NCBI GenBank assembly: GCA_963701015.1
Contig: OY969556.1
Location: forward strand, 682,001 to 746,000
Length of the DNA stretch: 64,000 nt
DNA from: MFD09286-c1 sp963701015
GTDB taxonomy: Bacteria > Bacteroidota > Bacteroidia > Bacteroidales > DTGW01
Direction of reading: 5' to 3'
Shown here in pieces: positions 54,425 to 63,215 of this stretch. Under the pieces are notes generated by a model that was not told the DNA's origin, did no database searches, and saw only the letters and a list, made by a program, of their open reading frames with translations. Position numbers and translations under genes: made by a program. Positions within the stretch are counted from its first letter, which is position 1. Each line of letters opens with the position of its first letter.

Positions 54425-55004
54425 ATGAAATCACAAACAATTATAGCGTTAAAGTTCCTTGGAATTATGACAGTTCTAACAGGAATAGTTTATCCTCTTT
54501 TTATATCGGCTGTTTCAGGAACGTTTTTCCCTCACCAATCAAAAGGCAGCTTAATTATAAAAGATGGAAAAATAATAGGTTCTGAATTAATAGGTCAGAA
54601 AACAGACAGCGCCATATATTTTTGGTCTCGTCCATCAGCTGTGGATTACAACCCATTGCCATCGGGCGGTTCGAACTATCGGACCAACCAGTGCAAAACT
54701 GCAAACATTTGTCAATGACAAGCGGCATATATTTGATTCGGCTAATAATGTGACCGACATATTAGCTGTCCCATCAGAAATGATAACAGCCTCAGCAAGT
54801 GGCCTTGATCCTGATATATCTCCACAAGCAGCATATATGCAGGTTGAAAGGGTTTCAAAAGCACGCGATTTTAATAAAAACCAGAAAATGGAATTGAAAA
54901 ATTTAATTGCCAAACTTTCTGAGGCTCCTCAATTTCATTTATTTGGTGAAGAAAGGATCAATGTTTTGAAATTAAATATGGAACTTGATAAAATAAAAAA
55001 ATAA
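54425..55004 (+). pseudogene. kdpC: Potassium-transporting ATPase subunit KdpC, frameshifted as read
   Basis: KdpC is the single-helix subunit that helps assemble and activate the Kdp pump. The first frame gives the membrane anchor (LGIMTVLTGIVYPLFISAVS), LIGQKTDSAIYFWSRPSAVDY and NPLPSGGSN. The conserved continuation GPTSAKLQTFVNDK lies in another frame, then MITASASGLDPDISPQAA, QVERVSKARDF and the normal C-terminus. The junction is at 54676-54681 (AACTATCGGACC), one base too many (for example AAC-TTC-GGA). The rest is complete, so a sequence error or a very recent mutation is likely. It is in operon order behind kdpB. Confidence 0.9.
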
Positions 55005-55039
55005 TTGAAATAATTTACAGCAAAATAGTTCTCCTATAC

Positions 55040-55098
55040 TAATTTTGATGTACCGGGTAATGGTGGAAAATTCCAATGTTACCCGGAGTTATTTTTTT
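55040..55098 (+). promoter_or_regulatory. Hairpin and possible promoter between kdpC and kdpD
   Basis: A -7-like TAATTTTG (55040-55047) is directly followed by a hairpin: CCGGGTAA (55053-55060) with TTACCCGG (55079-55086), plus an inner GGAA/TTCC stem. A T-run (ATTTTTTTAT) follows. It can be an intrinsic terminator for kdpFABC, with kdpDE then made from read-through or from the -7 box. TTTATA-AAACA-ATAATT at 55096-55112 resembles the second KdpE-type site upstream. Confidence 0.55.
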
Positions 55099-55120
55099 AT
55101 AAAACAATAATTTAATTGAA

Positions 55121-57808
55121 ATGCCAAATTACAGCGATAACAGACCTGATCCGGATGAATTACTTGCTTCGTTAAAACAGGAAGAAGAGCAAGCAAAACA
55201 AGGGAAGTTGAAAATATTTTTTGGAATGTGTGCCGGAGTTGGTAAAACATATTCAATGCTGAAAGCTGCAAGGGCAGATAAAGAAAAAGGTAAAGATATA
55301 GTTATAGGCTATGTTGAACCACACAATCGCAAAGAAACCAATGAATTAATTGAAGGGTTCGAAATAATTACTTATAAAAATTTTGAATATAAGGATTCTA
55401 TACTGAATGAAGTAGATATTGATGCAGTTATAGCCCGAAACCCGCAAGTTGTATTAATTGATGAATTGGCACATACCAATGCCGAAGGGAGCCGACATAA
55501 TAAAAGATATCAGGATGTATTGGATATTCTTGATAATGGCATTGATGTATATACAACTGTCAATGTACAGCATATTGAAAGCCGCTCTGATACTGTTGCT
55601 CAGATAACCGGGATAATTATACGAGAAACTTTACCTGACGAAATATTTGATAAAGCCAATGAAGTAGAGCTTGTTGATATTACGCCTGATGAACTAATTC
55701 AGCGGTTAAATGATGGTAAAATATATTCTCAGGATCGTTCTCGGGAAGCAATGCAAAATTTCTTTCGAAAAGGCAATATTACTGCATTGCGTGAAATGGC
55801 CCTGCGCATTGTTGCCGATCGTGTTGATAAACAATTGCACGATTACATGCAGCAAAAACGTATTAAAGGGCCTTGGAAATCTGGGTTGCACCTTTTAGTT
55901 GCAATTGATTACAGTCCTCAATCGACCCGTTTGTTGCGCTGGGCAAAAAACCTTTCTTATTCCATGGGCGCTAACATTCAGGCTTTATATGTAGAAACAT
56001 CGCATAATCTTACTCCAAAAGAACACGAACAACTTGATAAGAATATAAAACTTTGCGAACAACTTGGCATTAAATTTCAAATTATCACCAACCTAAATGT
56101 TGTTAAGGCAATCGTCGATTTTGCCAATAAGGAAAATGTAACACATATTATAGTAGGAAAGCCACGTATCCGCAACATGTTTACAATGTTCAGGTTAGGT
56201 AATTTTCTTAACCGTTTAATCCGCTATAGCGGTAACATTGATGTTTATATACTTGGATCAGATAGCCAGGCAAAAGACCACTATAAAGAGAAGTTCTCAA
56301 TTCCTTCTTATACGTCTAACATTCGGCAATACCTTGTTATTTCTCTATTTGTTATTCTTTCATCAGGTATTTGTTACCTTGCCAAAAATTTAATTGGTTA
56401 CCAGGTAGTTTCTTTTGTTTTACTTTTTTTAGTTTCAATTCTTGCAGTATTTTTCGGAACCGGGCCTATATTACTTGCTGCAACCTTAAGTGCTCTAATA
56501 TGGGACTATTTTTTCATTCCACCTCAATTTACATTTCACATCGACAAGTCTGTTGATTTACTTATGTTCATTATGTTTTTTATTATAGCACTGTTGAATG
56601 GAACTTTAACTTCAAGGATTCGGCGACAGGAGAAAAAAATAAGAATTCGTGAAGAACGTACTGAAGCACTTTATCAACTTACACGTAACTTAACAATGAT
56701 TTCGGGTATTGAAGAAGTATCAAGGGTTGTGGTTAAGTACATCAAAAAATATTTCAATTTAGATTGCGCAATTATTTTAAAAAACAATTTAAGTCAGCTC
56801 GATAGCCAGTTAATTGACGAATCACTAATAAAACTTACTAAAAATGAATTAAGTATTGCCTATTGGGCTTTTCGACATTCATTAAAAGCCGGAAAATTTA
56901 CCGATACACTGCCATCAACAAATTTTACGTTTTACCCGTTAATTGGTAATACAGGGAACATGGGAGTTGTAGCAGTTCAATTATCTAAAGCTTTTACCCA
57001 GGGTGAATCACAGTTTTGGGATGCATTTCTATCTCAGATTTCCGGTAAATTTGAACGCGAATTTTTACGGGAAGCAGCCCGAAATGTATATCTTTTAAAT
57101 GAATCAGATAAACTCTATAAAACGCTCTTTAATTCAATATCACATGAATTACGCATTCCCGTTGCAACAATTATGGGAGCATCTGATACCTTGCTAAGCC
57201 AAAGTTATCCTGAGGAAACTAAAATTAAGCTTTATACTGAAATTAATACGGCTTCAATTCGCTTAAACAGATTAATTGAAAATTTGCTAAATATGTCGCG
57301 TCTTGAAACAGGCCGGATAACCCCTCATCCAGATTGGTGCGATGTACATGATTTATCAAATAAAGTTGCAGATAACCTGAAACAGGACTTATTGCCGTTC
57401 AAACTATCAGTGGTAATTCCGGTTGAAATGCCCTTGGTTTATATTGATTTCGGACTATTGGAACAAGTATTGCATAATCTTATACTGAATGCAACTCAAC
57501 ATGCTCCTGCCGGAACCCGCATACGGCTTAAGTTTTTTTATGATAATGGCTTTCTTATCATTCAGGTTATGGACAGGGGTACTGGTTTTCCTGTTTCAGA
57601 ATTAAATTCAGTATTTAATAAATTCTATCGTGGTGAAAAGGCCAAAGCAGGCGGCACAGGTTTAGGATTATCAATTGTCAAAGGATTTGTAGAAGCACAC
57701 CAAGGTACAGTTTCTGCCGAAAATCGCCAAAATGGAGGTGCTTTATTTACAATTAAAATACCTGTTAAAGCTTCTGAAATTAATCAATTCAATAAACAAG
57801 TTGAATAA
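55121..57808 (+). CDS. kdpD: Potassium sensor histidine kinase KdpD
   Basis: An 895-residue kinase with the full KdpD layout. The N-terminal KdpD domain has a Walker A GMCAGVGKT (residues 35-43) and VLIDELAHTNAEGSRH. A universal-stress-like domain is at about 250-370 and the four-helix DUF4118 at about 400-500. A GAF-like domain follows (about 520-650), then HisKA with the phosphorylated His675 in SISHELRIP, and a HATPase with NLILNATQHA and GGTGLGLSIVKGF. Known KdpDs respond to low K+ or turgor. kdpE starts directly after the stop. Confidence 0.96.
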   Translation: MPNYSDNRPDPDELLASLKQEEEQAKQGKLKIFFGMCAGVGKTYSMLKAARADKEKGKDIVIGYVEPHNRKETNELIEGFEIITYKNFEYKDSILNEVDIDAVIARNPQVVLIDELAHTNAEGSRHNKRYQDVLDILDNGIDVYTTVNVQHIESRSDTVAQITGIIIRETLPDEIFDKANEVELVDITPDELIQRLNDGKIYSQDRSREAMQNFFRKGNITALREMALRIVADRVDKQLHDYMQQKRIKGPWKSGLHLLVAIDYSPQSTRLLRWAKNLSYSMGANIQALYVETSHNLTPKEHEQLDKNIKLCEQLGIKFQIITNLNVVKAIVDFANKENVTHIIVGKPRIRNMFTMFRLGNFLNRLIRYSGNIDVYILGSDSQAKDHYKEKFSIPSYTSNIRQYLVISLFVILSSGICYLAKNLIGYQVVSFVLLFLVSILAVFFGTGPILLAATLSALIWDYFFIPPQFTFHIDKSVDLLMFIMFFIIALLNGTLTSRIRRQEKKIRIREERTEALYQLTRNLTMISGIEEVSRVVVKYIKKYFNLDCAIILKNNLSQLDSQLIDESLIKLTKNELSIAYWAFRHSLKAGKFTDTLPSTNFTFYPLIGNTGNMGVVAVQLSKAFTQGESQFWDAFLSQISGKFEREFLREAARNVYLLNESDKLYKTLFNSISHELRIPVATIMGASDTLLSQSYPEETKIKLYTEINTASIRLNRLIENLLNMSRLETGRITPHPDWCDVHDLSNKVADNLKQDLLPFKLSVVIPVEMPLVYIDFGLLEQVLHNLILNATQHAPAGTRIRLKFFYDNGFLIIQVMDRGTGFPVSELNSVFNKFYRGEKAKAGGTGLGLSIVKGFVEAHQGTVSAENRQNGGALFTIKIPVKASEINQFNKQVE

Positions 57809-58492
57809 ATGACAAGTGATAAAACTATATTAGTGATTGATGATGAAGTTCAAATTCAACGTTTGCTTGAAATTACACTTTCTGCAAATGGATACAAAAT
57901 TTCTGAAGCATCTTCAGGTAAAGAAGGATTGAATTTAGCTGCATCGCTCCAACCGGCTTTAATTATACTCGATTTAGGCTTACCTGATTCCGACGGTTTA
58001 ATTATACTGCAAAAATTACGTGAATGGTACCACAATCCAATTATAATTTTATCTGTCCGAAATTCCGAAGATGATATTATTAAAGCACTTGATATAGGCG
58101 CAAACGATTATCTTACAAAACCATTCCGTACTGGGGAATTATTGGCACGCATTAGAGTTGCTATTCGTCAAAGTCAAGGTGTTTCGGATAATCCGATACT
58201 TGAATTTGGCACTTTAACCATTGATTTAGTAAACCACATTGCTCGTAAGGATAATAAATTAATCAAACTTACCTCAACAGAATTTTCTTTATTGACTCTT
58301 TTAGCCAGAAATGAAGGTCGGGTCTTAACACATCAATATATATTAAAAGAAATATGGGGCATGGGATATGTTGAACAAACCCAATATTTGCGTGTTTTTA
58401 TAGTGCAATTGCGTAAAAAAATAGAAGATAATCCTTCAAAACCCAAACTACTCAATACGGAATCCGGGATTGGATATAGATTTGGAGGTTAA
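57809..58492 (+). CDS. kdpE: KdpE response regulator (OmpR family)
   Basis: A 227-residue OmpR/PhoB-type regulator. The receiver has ILVIDDE and phosphoacceptor Asp55 in IILDLGLPDSDG. The C-terminal winged helix (about residues 130-226) has LTSTEFSLLTLLARNEGRVL, WGMGYVEQTQYLRVFIVQLR and the end ESGIGYRFGG. The ATG directly follows the kdpD stop (TAA-ATG). It is expected to bind TTTATA-type direct repeats, which occur before kdpF and before the porin gene of this locus. Confidence 0.96.
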   Translation: MTSDKTILVIDDEVQIQRLLEITLSANGYKISEASSGKEGLNLAASLQPALIILDLGLPDSDGLIILQKLREWYHNPIIILSVRNSEDDIIKALDIGANDYLTKPFRTGELLARIRVAIRQSQGVSDNPILEFGTLTIDLVNHIARKDNKLIKLTSTEFSLLTLLARNEGRVLTHQYILKEIWGMGYVEQTQYLRVFIVQLRKKIEDNPSKPKLLNTESGIGYRFGG

Positions 58493-58723
58493 TATTCCAA
58501 TTATATAATGCAAGTATAAAATTTAAAAAAGATTTCATATGTACATTGGAATATTAAGTTATTTCACCCGTTTTTTAATCGGTTCAGTTATGCTATTTAG
58601 TCGCTTCAATGATTGCAAGTAGCAATGAGGTTAATGTATATTTTTCTCTTAAGATTGCACTAATGTTAATATATTGCTGACTATTTTGTTGATAAGGCTG
58701 AAAGAACTGGTTTGGGATTTTCC

Positions 58724-59197
58724 CTATAATATAAGTTTCAATTCATCATTATAGTCAAATTGCAAATCTTCATGAAGCGTGGAAAGTGCCTTCTTAATTC
58801 TACTAATTTGTCTCATATAAAGATTCCCGAGAGCTGTATTTGCATACAAGGGTATTCCGGTTTTTCTTATTTTTTTACAGAAATATATAAGCAACTCAAC
58901 CTCTGTTTGCTTATTTCCGGAATATTTAATGAATTTATTAGTTGTTCGTAATGCTTTACGAATAGTTTTTTTTGCCAAATAGACATTAATCTTGTTAAGC
59001 CCTTCAAATTGTTCATCTATCTGATCTTTAACATCTTTTATATATGATTCTTCATTATCAGAATCAAATAATAGATAGGTGAGAAGTTCTTTATTTTCTT
59101 TTTTAAACTTTGCCAGGTGCATACAAAGTTCAATAAGCTTTTGTGGGTGAAGCGTTGCAAGTTCGGCTTTTAATTCCTTTAATGATGCAGCTTTCAT
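58724..59197 (-). CDS. Conserved protein of unknown function (possibly DUF6155)
   Basis: A 157-residue, mostly helical and charged soluble protein: KAASLKELKAELATLHPQKL, LCMHLAKFKKENKELLTYLL, INVYLAKKTIRKALRTTNKF and LLIYFCKKIRKTGIPLYANT. I recall similar small helical proteins in Bacteroidota annotated as DUF6155, but the match is not certain. No function is known. It begins 11 bp after the YwbE-like gene in the same direction, so they are probably co-transcribed. Confidence 0.72.
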   Translation of the reverse strand: MKAASLKELKAELATLHPQKLIELCMHLAKFKKENKELLTYLLFDSDNEESYIKDVKDQIDEQFEGLNKINVYLAKKTIRKALRTTNKFIKYSGNKQTEVELLIYFCKKIRKTGIPLYANTALGNLYMRQISRIKKALSTLHEDLQFDYNDELKLIL

Positions 59198-59208
59198 AAT
59201 ATTCCCGC

Positions 59209-59400
59209 TTATTTTACAACTTTTACCCTGCCTATTTCTCCTGAAGTTAAGCGTACTTTTATTCCGTGCGGATGGTACAAACTTTTGGTTAATATATCCT
59301 GCACAATTCCTTCAGTTATTTTACCTGAAACTTGGTCTTCTTTTAAAACTATTCCAACTTCTTTTCCAGCTTTTACATCACTTTTGTTTTGACCTTTCAT
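59209..59400 (-). CDS. YwbE-family protein
   Basis: A 63-residue protein matching the YwbE (DUF2196) family: SDVKAGKEVGIVLKEDQVSG, TEGIVQDILTKSLYHPHGIK and VRLTSGEIGRV. The family is a small KOW-like beta fold of unknown function found in many Firmicutes and Bacteroidota. It is complete, with a normal length. The helical protein gene follows 11 bp later. Confidence 0.85.
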   Translation of the reverse strand: MKGQNKSDVKAGKEVGIVLKEDQVSGKITEGIVQDILTKSLYHPHGIKVRLTSGEIGRVKVVK

Positions 59401-59524
59401 TCTATATATATTTTAGGTAAAGTAACAATATTTCAATAAATGAAAATTATTTTTAAAATGCAATGTTAACCCATATCTATTAGGTTTTAAAAACCTGATA
59501 GCTTATTTTACTTTAATAAAATTC

Positions 59525-60361
59525 TTAAAAATTAAAGTTATCAGGATCGGCACCAATGCGATAGTTTGAATTCAAGTTTTCAATTTTGTCCATATCGGCT
59601 TGTGAAATTTCAAAATCAAAAACATTTGCGTTTGAAATTATCCTTTCTTTTCGAACCGATTTAGGAATTACTACAACACCCTTTTGCAAATTCCATCGAA
59701 TTACAAGTTGAGCAACATCTTTATTGTATTTCGAAGCAAGTTCGCTCAATAATTTGATGCCGAAAATTTCTCCATGCATCAATGGGCTCCATGATTGAAA
59801 CTGAATATTTTTTTTATTGCAAAATTCAAGTAAGGAGTTTAAAATTAGTTTTGGATGAAATTCAACCTGGTTTACCATTGGCACTATTTCTGAATCATTC
59901 ATTAAATCGACCAAGTGTTGTTCTAAAAAATTGCTCACACCAATGGCTTTTGCACCACCATTTTTGTAAATTTTTTCAATTGCTTTCCAGGTTTCTTTGT
60001 ATTTACCTTTTACCGGCCAATGTATTAAATATAAATCGATATAATCAAGTTTCAATTTTTTTAAACTGTTGTCAAAAGCTTTTAATGTTGATTCATAGCC
60101 TTGGTCGGAATTCCAGACTTTTGTTGTAATAAACAATTCGCTCCGTTTTATGCCCGATTCACGCACAGCTTTACCGACACCAATTTCATTTTCATATAAA
60201 GTGGCTGTATCAATATGCCTATAACCAGCTTCCAAAGCCCAATTTATTGCATTAATAACTTCCTTTCCGTCTTTCGACTGATATACGCCTAATCCTAAAT
60301 ATGGCATTTTCACTTTATTTGAAAGTGATGCAGATCCTTCGATATTCGATATTTTAAACAT
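59525..60361 (-). CDS. Aldo/keto reductase
   Basis: A 278-residue NADPH-dependent oxidoreductase of the AKR5/2,5-diketo-gluconate-reductase-like type. The catalytic tetrad is visible: Asp and Tyr in HIDTATLYENE, Lys in LFITTKVW and His in YLIHWPVKGKY. GAKAIGVSNFLEQHL and VVVIPKSVRKERI (cofactor phosphate binding) are also present. It reduces aldehydes or ketones; the substrate is unknown. It has its own unit, about 125 bp from the YwbE-like gene. Confidence 0.92.
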   Translation of the reverse strand: MFKISNIEGSASLSNKVKMPYLGLGVYQSKDGKEVINAINWALEAGYRHIDTATLYENEIGVGKAVRESGIKRSELFITTKVWNSDQGYESTLKAFDNSLKKLKLDYIDLYLIHWPVKGKYKETWKAIEKIYKNGGAKAIGVSNFLEQHLVDLMNDSEIVPMVNQVEFHPKLILNSLLEFCNKKNIQFQSWSPLMHGEIFGIKLLSELASKYNKDVAQLVIRWNLQKGVVVIPKSVRKERIISNANVFDFEISQADMDKIENLNSNYRIGADPDNFNF

Positions 60362-60440
60362 TTTAGCTTTTATTTTTATTTCGTTAAATTCAATATATAC
60401 AATTATTAATCTGGGTTGATTGAATAATTTTAAACTTAAA

Positions 60441-61550
60441 TTATAATTTTTTAAAAATCCGGTTATATCTTATTTTTAGAAAGTCTTTAGAACTTGGGTC
60501 AAATGAAATTAAAACCCTCGAAACTTTTCCAATTACATTAGTTACAGGTAAAAATCCCCATTCACGTGAATCTTTGCCATTATCGCGATTATCGTCTAAT
60601 ACAAAGTAATAATCGTATTTAAAAAAATAGCTTTGCAATGGCAAATTATTTAAATATACTGAGTCGTGTTTAATAGAAACCGTACATTTTTCATATTTTT
60701 CAAGTATTTCGCTATAAAATTGTATGTTATTTTTTGAAAATGAAATTCTTTCGCCGGCTTTAGGAATTATAAGAGGACCAAAATTTTGTAATGTCCATTT
60801 TGACAAAGGATTATGTGGAAATATAACGGAATTGTCAACTAAATAATTTTTTGTATTCTTTTTTATACTTATAACAGAATTTTCCGATTTTAAGTTTTCA
60901 GCTTTTTCTTCAGATAAATATAAAAAATATTCTCCATAATTGTTCAATGGCCCACCTTCGTCAATACCATATTTTTTAAGCAGTTCCTCAGGAATTATTT
61001 TTTCTTTAAAATTCAACTTATATTCATATAATACATTATCAATGGTTACATTTTTCTGATTAATTAGGACTTTATTATTTTTAATCTGAATTGTGTCACC
61101 TGGCAGTCCTATACATCGTTTAACATAAACTATTTTTTTATCAACCGGGGTATATTCCTCTAATGGATAATTAAATGCTATAACGTCATTGTGCTTTATA
61201 TAACCTAATCCGGGTATTCTATAGTAAGGTAATTGAGGCCATTTTAAATAATATTTAGGTGAAGAAGTTTTAGTTATTAATGGAGAAAATGGCAGTGAAA
61301 TTATGGTTATAGGAAATCTGGGTCCAAATACAGTTTTGTCAATAATTACCCAATCGCCTGGTAATAAGTTCCCAGACATTGATGAATTTTGAATTACATA
61401 AGTTTGAAAAATAAATAACCTCACGAAAAGTAAGATAAATAATGCAATAACAATTGCCCATAACCATGAACTTTTCTTTTTTCTTATAGGTTTAGGCTTT
61501 TTAAAAGCTTTAGGCTTACGTATTTTCTTGTTTGCTGTTTTTCTGGCCAC
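60441..61550 (-). CDS. Divergent signal peptidase I
   Basis: A 369-residue type I signal peptidase with an N-terminal basic stretch and one membrane helix (about residues 29-48). The catalytic Ser57 is in IQNSSMSGNLLPGDW and Lys144 in YVKRCIGLPGDTIQI. An insertion of about 130 residues separates the two catalytic boxes from the last one, as in other Bacteroidota enzymes. Box E reads LDDNRDNGKDSREWG, where most family members have GDNRxxSxDSR, so Gly and Ser are replaced. The second signal peptidase gene lies upstream, behind a terminator. It is probably active, with possibly different substrates. Confidence 0.88.
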   Translation of the reverse strand: MARKTANKKIRKPKAFKKPKPIRKKKSSWLWAIVIALFILLFVRLFIFQTYVIQNSSMSGNLLPGDWVIIDKTVFGPRFPITIISLPFSPLITKTSSPKYYLKWPQLPYYRIPGLGYIKHNDVIAFNYPLEEYTPVDKKIVYVKRCIGLPGDTIQIKNNKVLINQKNVTIDNVLYEYKLNFKEKIIPEELLKKYGIDEGGPLNNYGEYFLYLSEEKAENLKSENSVISIKKNTKNYLVDNSVIFPHNPLSKWTLQNFGPLIIPKAGERISFSKNNIQFYSEILEKYEKCTVSIKHDSVYLNNLPLQSYFFKYDYYFVLDDNRDNGKDSREWGFLPVTNVIGKVSRVLISFDPSSKDFLKIRYNRIFKKL

Positions 61551-61651
61551 AATTTTATAAATTCAAAAAATAAAATTATTACTAATTCAAAGATACTTGA
61601 AAGAGTTAAAATTTAAATAAAAGGTTCAATAAAACAAAAGAATGAAACAAA

Positions 61652-61674
61652 AAACCCTGGATAATCCAGGGTTT
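61652..61674 (-). terminator. Terminator between the two signal peptidase genes
   Basis: A perfect 10-bp stem (61652-61661 with 61665-61674) and a 3-nt loop, followed on the minus strand by TTTTTTGTTTCATTCTTTT. It lies 10 bp after the lepB stop and so separates it from the second signal peptidase gene. Confidence 0.88.
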
Positions 61675-61683
61675 CAATGTAAT

Positions 61684-63078
61684 TTATGATTTTACTTTTC
61701 GGAACATTCGGTTCCATCTTATTTTTCCTAGGAAACTTTTATTTTCATCCAATGATAACCAAATAAAAATTGGTTTGCCAATGATATGATCTTCAGGAAC
61801 AAACCCCCAATATCTTGAATCTAATGAGTTATGACGATTATCACCCATCATAAAATAATAATTCATTTTAAAAGTGTAATCAGTTGCCGGCTTGTTATTG
61901 ATGTATATAATACTATCTCTTACCGAAAGCCTGTTGTGCTCGTAGTCTGTAATTAATCTTTGATACAGTGGCAAATTTTGCAATGTTAGCTTAACCATAG
62001 CACCTTTTTTGGGAATATAAAGTGGTCCGTAATAATCCTGGTTCCAATGAAAATTTGCATTATGTGGAAATACTGAAATATCAGTTGCACCGGGTTGACG
62101 GAAATAATCATTGTCAATTGAAATTACATTGCTAAAAGTTTTTATTTTATCATAATTTTCCTGGGTGAGCGGCATGTATTCGCCTCCATTAGTCATAATT
62201 ATGTCCTTATCATAAATACCCATATCTTCGAGTACTTTTGGGTTAATTGGTTCTTTGGTACGTACGTAATACATAAATTGTTTGCCTTCAATTGCCTTTT
62301 GAGGTTTACCATCAATAAAAACATTACCTTCAATTACCTGTAAAGTATCACCTCCAACTGCAACGCAACGTTTAACATAATTGTCGGTTCGGTCAACTGG
62401 CCGGTAAACAACTGTTTGATTAGCCCAAATTTCTTTACGCACCAAATTGTAATATTCACTGTCGCTTCTGTGGATATTGTTTTTTATATCATATTCTTTC
62501 ATTTCCGCGGTGCGTTCACGAATATAACTATAATAACTTTGGGCGCTTGGCATTTCAAGCGAAACGGTATCTCCTTCGGGATAATTGAAAACTACAATAT
62601 CGTCGCGTTGAACATCACCAAATCCGGCAAGACGTTTATAAGGCCATTGAATCCAAGTAAGGTATGAAGGCATAGTGCCAATTAAAATGTTTTGTGCAAA
62701 TGGAAATGATAGTGGTGTATTGGGGATTCGTGGTCCATAGCTGACTTTGCTTACATATAAATGATCGCCAATCATTAAGGTGCGTTCCATGGAACCTGTA
62801 GGAATCTTGTAATTCTGAAACAGGAAAATATTAATAATAGTAACTGCAACTACAGCAAAAATTAATGCATCAATCCATTCTACAACTGTTGAATTTTTTT
62901 TATTTCGTTTTTTCCAAGGGCTCCAGTTTACTTTTTTGCTTACATAAACATCAAAAACAATAGGTACACCAAGCAAAAACCAATAATTACCCAACCAAAT
63001 TACCCATAAAATATAAAGAGTAACGGCTACTCCAAATTTGAAATATTTGTTTTTTAGAATTTGAAGAATTTTTTGCAT
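61684..63078 (-). CDS. lepB: Signal peptidase I
   Basis: A 464-residue type I signal peptidase that removes signal peptides from exported proteins. There are two or three N-terminal membrane helices (about residues 14-48 and 70-88). The catalytic Ser96 is in YKIPTGSMERTLMIGD and Lys236 in YVKRCVAVGGDTLQV. Box E is canonical: MGDNRHNSLDSRYWGFV. The long insertion between these boxes (about 170-225 and 250-380) is typical for Bacteroidota. It has its own terminator. Confidence 0.95.
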   Translation of the reverse strand: MQKILQILKNKYFKFGVAVTLYILWVIWLGNYWFLLGVPIVFDVYVSKKVNWSPWKKRNKKNSTVVEWIDALIFAVVAVTIINIFLFQNYKIPTGSMERTLMIGDHLYVSKVSYGPRIPNTPLSFPFAQNILIGTMPSYLTWIQWPYKRLAGFGDVQRDDIVVFNYPEGDTVSLEMPSAQSYYSYIRERTAEMKEYDIKNNIHRSDSEYYNLVRKEIWANQTVVYRPVDRTDNYVKRCVAVGGDTLQVIEGNVFIDGKPQKAIEGKQFMYYVRTKEPINPKVLEDMGIYDKDIIMTNGGEYMPLTQENYDKIKTFSNVISIDNDYFRQPGATDISVFPHNANFHWNQDYYGPLYIPKKGAMVKLTLQNLPLYQRLITDYEHNRLSVRDSIIYINNKPATDYTFKMNYYFMMGDNRHNSLDSRYWGFVPEDHIIGKPIFIWLSLDENKSFLGKIRWNRMFRKVKS

Positions 63079-63215
63079 GAGTTAAGTTTTATAAATTAAT
63101 AATTTAAAACGCTAAAGTAGGAAAAAGATTATTTTTAGAACAGTTCAATTAACAATTATTCACATCTCTGCTTTTTTAATATAGAAACAGGTTACAATAT
63201 TAGTGATTCACACGT

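Noticed and set aside
59477..59501. Hairpin CTATTAGGTTT...AAACCTGATAG as terminator of the aldo/keto reductase gene
   Set aside because: The stem has mismatched pairs and there is no T-run on the minus strand, so support is too weak to list it as a feature.
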